Assembly: GCA_904501955.1 (NCBI GenBank)
Contig: CAJGCY010000138.1
Location: forward strand, 1 to 6,820
Length of the DNA: 6,820 nucleotides
Direction of reading: 5' to 3'
From: an uncultured Akkermansia sp.
GTDB taxonomy: Bacteria > Verrucomicrobiota > Verrucomicrobiia > Verrucomicrobiales > Akkermansiaceae
Shown here: piece by piece, positions 4,821-6,820 of the stretch
Layout of the letters: every line of letters begins with the position of its first letter
Position numbering within the stretch: the stretch's first letter is position 1
The notes under the pieces: generated by a model
Told to the model about the DNA's origin: nothing
Seen by the model: only the letters and a program-made list of their open reading frames with translations
Database searches by the model: none
Program-made: the position numbers and the translations under genes

Positions 4821-5399
4821 GTAGAAGTGGAAGTTAGTACCCTTGACCTTCAGCTTGGTACCGCGGGGGTAGGGCTGGCCGGTCTTTTTGTTCACGATGC
4901 GAATGCGCACGGATGGATCAATCGGGTTGTAGACGCGGGTGGGGTCACCGGGCACGGGGGTGGCGTAGGGGATGGGGCCGTCATTGGTGATGAGGGCGGG
5001 GTCCTGCGCGGGCTTGGGAGCAGGTGCCGGAGCGGGGGCAGAGGTCGGGGTAACCGGCTGTTCTACGGCAGGGGTAACCGGTTGTGTGATGGTGCTGCTT
5101 GCGGCGGGTTTTGCTGCGGGCTTGGCAGCAGGAGTTGCAGCGGGCTTAGCGGCAGGTTTGGCAGCGGGCTTAGCCGCCGGCTTAGCAGCGGGCTTGGCTG
5201 CAGGTTTGGCCGGGGTGGCAACGGGTTTTACCGGAGCAGGGGTGGCTGCAGCGGGGGTAACCGGTGCAGCGGGCGTAGCGGAGGCGGGGGTGGCATGGTG
5301 GGGAATATCCGGCACCGGGTTGGAGTAATACACGCATGAGTTCAGAGCTGCAAGCGCAACCCCGACTGCGAGAAGGGATGATGTGCGAGTGATTTTCAT
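4812..5399 (-). CDS. Ala/Pro/Lys-rich lipoprotein
   Basis: 195 residues. The N-terminus (MKITRT, then a hydrophobic stretch 8-19) ends in the lipobox LNSC with the lipidated Cys at 22, so it is predicted to be exported and membrane-anchored. The residue after Cys is Val, which does not suggest inner-membrane retention. Residues 37-130 are a low-complexity Ala/Pro linker containing nine consecutive KPAA-type units (65-100; one unit is TPAA), probably extended and cell-wall-spanning or spacer-like. The C-terminal 60 residues (YATPVPGDPTRVYNP... through YPRGTKLKVKG...FHFYVP) are more complex and may form a small beta domain. An upstream ATG at 5558 is rejected because it would bury the signal peptide and overlap ispG. 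A promoter-like sequence lies at 5428-5456. Function unknown. Confidence 0.85.
   Translation of the reverse strand: MKITRTSSLLAVGVALAALNSCVYYSNPVPDIPHHATPASATPAAPVTPAAATPAPVKPVATPAKPAAKPAAKPAAKPAAKPAAKPAATPAAKPAAKPAASSTITQPVTPAVEQPVTPTSAPAPAPAPKPAQDPALITNDGPIPYATPVPGDPTRVYNPIDPSVRIRIVNKKTGQPYPRGTKLKVKGTNFHFYVP
5100..5207 (-). repeat. 12-nt tandem coding repeat (KPAA units)
   Basis: Nine in-frame units of 12 nt encode KPAA (eight) and TPAA (one). Synonymous third positions vary between units (AAG/AAA, GCA/GCC/GCT), so the array is not freshly amplified. Unit gain or loss would keep the frame and change only linker length. Confidence 0.85.
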
Positions 5400-5427
5400 G
5401 TTCGGGAAAAAAGATTTATCGCGGATA

Positions 5428-5456
5428 ACTGTAGGCTTATTCCGGCGGAAAGTCAA
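5428..5456 (-). promoter_or_regulatory. Sigma70 promoter of the lipoprotein-tyrA unit
   Basis: Minus-strand TTGACT (plus-strand AGTCAA, 5451-5456) and TACAGT (plus-strand ACTGTA, 5428-5433) are separated by 17 bases. The expected start near 5421 gives a leader of about 22 nt to the ATG at 5399. This is the best-formed minus-strand promoter in the window and supports the short start for the lipoprotein. Confidence 0.65.
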
Positions 5457-5486
5457 TATAAAATCATGTCCTGCGCAGATTCCTGC

Positions 5487-5518
5487 TTGAAAAACCGCGC
5501 GCATTAGCGTACTATAAT
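5487..5518 (+). promoter_or_regulatory. Candidate promoter of ispG with TATAAT four bases from the ATG
   Basis: A perfect TATAAT lies at 5513-5518, only four bases before the ispG ATG (5523). The best upstream -35-like hexamer is TTGAAA (5487-5492), with a long 20-base spacer, so the -35 is weak. If used, the transcript would begin at or inside the start codon. Confidence 0.4.
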
Positions 5519-5522
5519 CGGC

Positions 5523-6820
5523 ATGAGCACGTTGCTGCATTGTCCGAGTCTCTTTCAATATACGCGCCGTCTGACGCGCGAGGTCGTAGTGGGAAATTTG
5601 GGTATGGGTGGGGCTAACCCCATTCGCATTCAGTCCATGTTAACCAGTGATACGCTGGATACCGCCGGCTGCGTGCGCGAGGCCTTGGCCTTGGCTGAGG
5701 CCGGGTGTGAGGTGATTCGCCTCACGGCGCAGACCAAGGTGTACGCCGCCAATCTGGAGCACATTGCCCGCGAGCTGCGAGCCGCCGGTTGCCATGTGCC
5801 GCTGGTGGCGGACATACATTTCAAGCCGGATGCAGCCATGGAGGCTGCCAAATGGGTGGAGAAGATTCGTGTGAATCCCGGTAATTTCATTGATAAGAAG
5901 AAGTTCATTGAACGCGATTATACGGATGCTGAGTATGAGGAGGAGCTGGAGCGCGTGCGCAAGGCGTTCACTCCCTTGGTGCTGTTCTGCAAGGAGCACG
6001 GGCGTGCCATGCGCTTGGGGGCTAACCATGGCTCGCTGTCCGACCGTATTCTGAACCGCTATGGCGACACCCCCGAGGGTATGGTGGAGAGTGCTTTGGA
6101 GTTTGCCCGCGTGGCGCGTGAGCTGGATTACCACCAGTTGGTGTTCTCCATGAAGTCCTCGAACGTGAAGGTGATGATTCAGGCATACCGCTTGCTGGTG
6201 AAGCGCCTGGCGGAGGAGGGGGCTGATTGGAATTACCCCATCCACTTGGGCGTGACGGAGGCCGGTGAGGGTGAGGATGCCCGCATCAAGAGCGCAACCG
6301 GTATAGGCTCGTTGCTGGCGGACGGTATCGGTGATACGCTGCGTGTCTCCCTCACGGAGGACCCCGTGTATGAGATTGCTCCCGGCTTTGAGCTGGCTGC
6401 TCCCTACCAACCCGGTGTGGTGGCTGCGGCGGAGCCCCTTGCGGAGGAGCCTGCTGCTCCGTTTGACCCCTTCACCTTCACCAAGCGCAAGGCGGATATC
6501 ATTGAGCGCGGTGGTGTAACGCTGGGGTGGAATGAGCCCGTGCGCGTAGTGCTGCCCCGCGCTGCTTGTGAGGAACTCTCCCCCGCGGAGATGAAGGATT
6601 TCATGCCGGAAATTGCTTATGAGGATTGCGCTGCCGTGGAGGTAGACCCCCGCAATGCTGCGGAAGTGGCAGCTTTGGCTGACGCCCCGGCAACGCTGGT
6701 AACGGTGAAGGATGGTGTGGATATGCCCGTGCCGCAGGCCTTCCGCTTGCTGGCTGCCTGTGTGCCCACTCGCCACAGCATTTTGCTCAAGGATACGCTC
6801 AGCGGCACGGAGCCCATGGG
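5523..6820 (+). CDS. ispG: 4-hydroxy-3-methylbut-2-en-1-yl diphosphate synthase, long type (partial)
   Basis: The first 432 residues are present; the gene runs off the right edge with no stop. IspG (GcpE) is the 4Fe-4S enzyme that converts MEcPP to HMBPP in the MEP isoprenoid pathway, in the cytoplasm. The N-terminal TIM barrel is clear: PIRIQSM (33-39), VADIHF (95-100), KIRVNPGN (114-121), RLGANHGSL (164-172), HLGVTEAG (241-248) and KSATGIGSLLADGIGDTLRVSLTEDP (256-281). After about 285 the sequence becomes an Ala/Pro/Glu-rich linker and then a further domain, instead of the Fe-S domain that follows directly in short IspG. This marks the long type known from plants, Chlamydia, Bacteroidetes and Verrucomicrobia. 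The cluster cysteines must lie beyond the window. No Shine-Dalgarno is present; the ATG at 5523 is the natural N-terminus. Confidence 0.95.
   Translation, partial: MSTLLHCPSLFQYTRRLTREVVVGNLGMGGANPIRIQSMLTSDTLDTAGCVREALALAEAGCEVIRLTAQTKVYAANLEHIARELRAAGCHVPLVADIHFKPDAAMEAAKWVEKIRVNPGNFIDKKKFIERDYTDAEYEEELERVRKAFTPLVLFCKEHGRAMRLGANHGSLSDRILNRYGDTPEGMVESALEFARVARELDYHQLVFSMKSSNVKVMIQAYRLLVKRLAEEGADWNYPIHLGVTEAGEGEDARIKSATGIGSLLADGIGDTLRVSLTEDPVYEIAPGFELAAPYQPGVVAAAEPLAEEPAAPFDPFTFTKRKADIIERGGVTLGWNEPVRVVLPRAACEELSPAEMKDFMPEIAYEDCAAVEVDPRNAAEVAALADAPATLVTVKDGVDMPVPQAFRLLAACVPTRHSILLKDTLSGTEPM

Noticed and set aside
4827..5339. Plus-strand frames rich in Gly or Ala that look like repeat proteins
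   Set aside because: They are mirror translations of the KPAA repeat of the lipoprotein; the minus-strand frame has a proper lipobox and promoter.
5400..5558. Longer N-terminus of the lipoprotein (start at 5558)
   Set aside because: It would place the signal peptide 53 residues inside the protein, overlap the start of ispG and contain the promoter at 5428-5456.
5640..6776. 378-codon open frame on the minus strand
   Set aside because: It is exactly antisense to ispG, whose conserved motifs are unmistakable. The translation is His/Leu/Gly-rich with no family features, and it arises from GC-skewed codon use of ispG.

Overview
The window looks like chromosomal DNA of a Verrucomicrobiota bacterium, most likely Akkermansia or a close relative. 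This is inference: there was no database search. It rests on IspG of the long type (a central insert between barrel and Fe-S domain), an Ala/Pro/Lys-rich lipoprotein of a style seen in that group, moderately high GC, and very few Shine-Dalgarno sequences. Nothing here is a recognisable phage, transposon, CRISPR array, toxin-antitoxin or defence locus, and no tRNA or rRNA is visible.

Layout. Positions 1-221 are non-coding and hold a cluster of small hairpins and short direct repeats that resembles a dispersed intergenic repeat. An ankyrin-repeat protein gene (222-920, minus) follows. It is divergent from an RmlD-like NAD(P)-dependent sugar-nucleotide reductase/SDR gene (1055-1993, plus). That gene converges on and slightly overlaps a minus-strand pair: an NfeD-like membrane protein (1972-2463) and, just upstream of it, an SPFH/band-7 protein (2463-3260), joined by a TAATG stop/start overlap. 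Further upstream on the minus strand are a small unrecognised protein (3419-3802), prephenate/arogenate dehydrogenase TyrA (3916-4794) and a proline/alanine-rich lipoprotein (4812-5399). The lipoprotein gene is divergent from ispG (5523 to beyond the right edge).

How the genes work together. The SPFH and NfeD-like proteins are a classical partner pair: a membrane-microdomain scaffold and its membrane-embedded OB-fold partner. Here the SPFH protein has no membrane anchor of its own, so NfeD may supply it. TyrA (tyrosine synthesis) and IspG (isoprenoid precursors, MEP pathway) are housekeeping enzymes with no obvious link to their neighbours. The lipoprotein and tyrA are 17 nt apart and probably cotranscribed, with a small hairpin at the junction.

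Regulation. Sigma70-like promoters can be read in front of most transcription units. The -10 boxes of the reductase gene and of ispG lie so close to the start codons that the mRNAs could be leaderless. Two minus-strand promoters (SPFH and the small unknown gene) share the 9-mer TTTTGCTTG within a GCTTG/CAAGC inverted repeat and the 7-mer ACTATAC, suggesting common control. The two most unusual local features are homopolymers (a 7-G run in the reductase gene and a 6-A run in the ankyrin gene) at which a single-base change would redefine the protein C-terminus.
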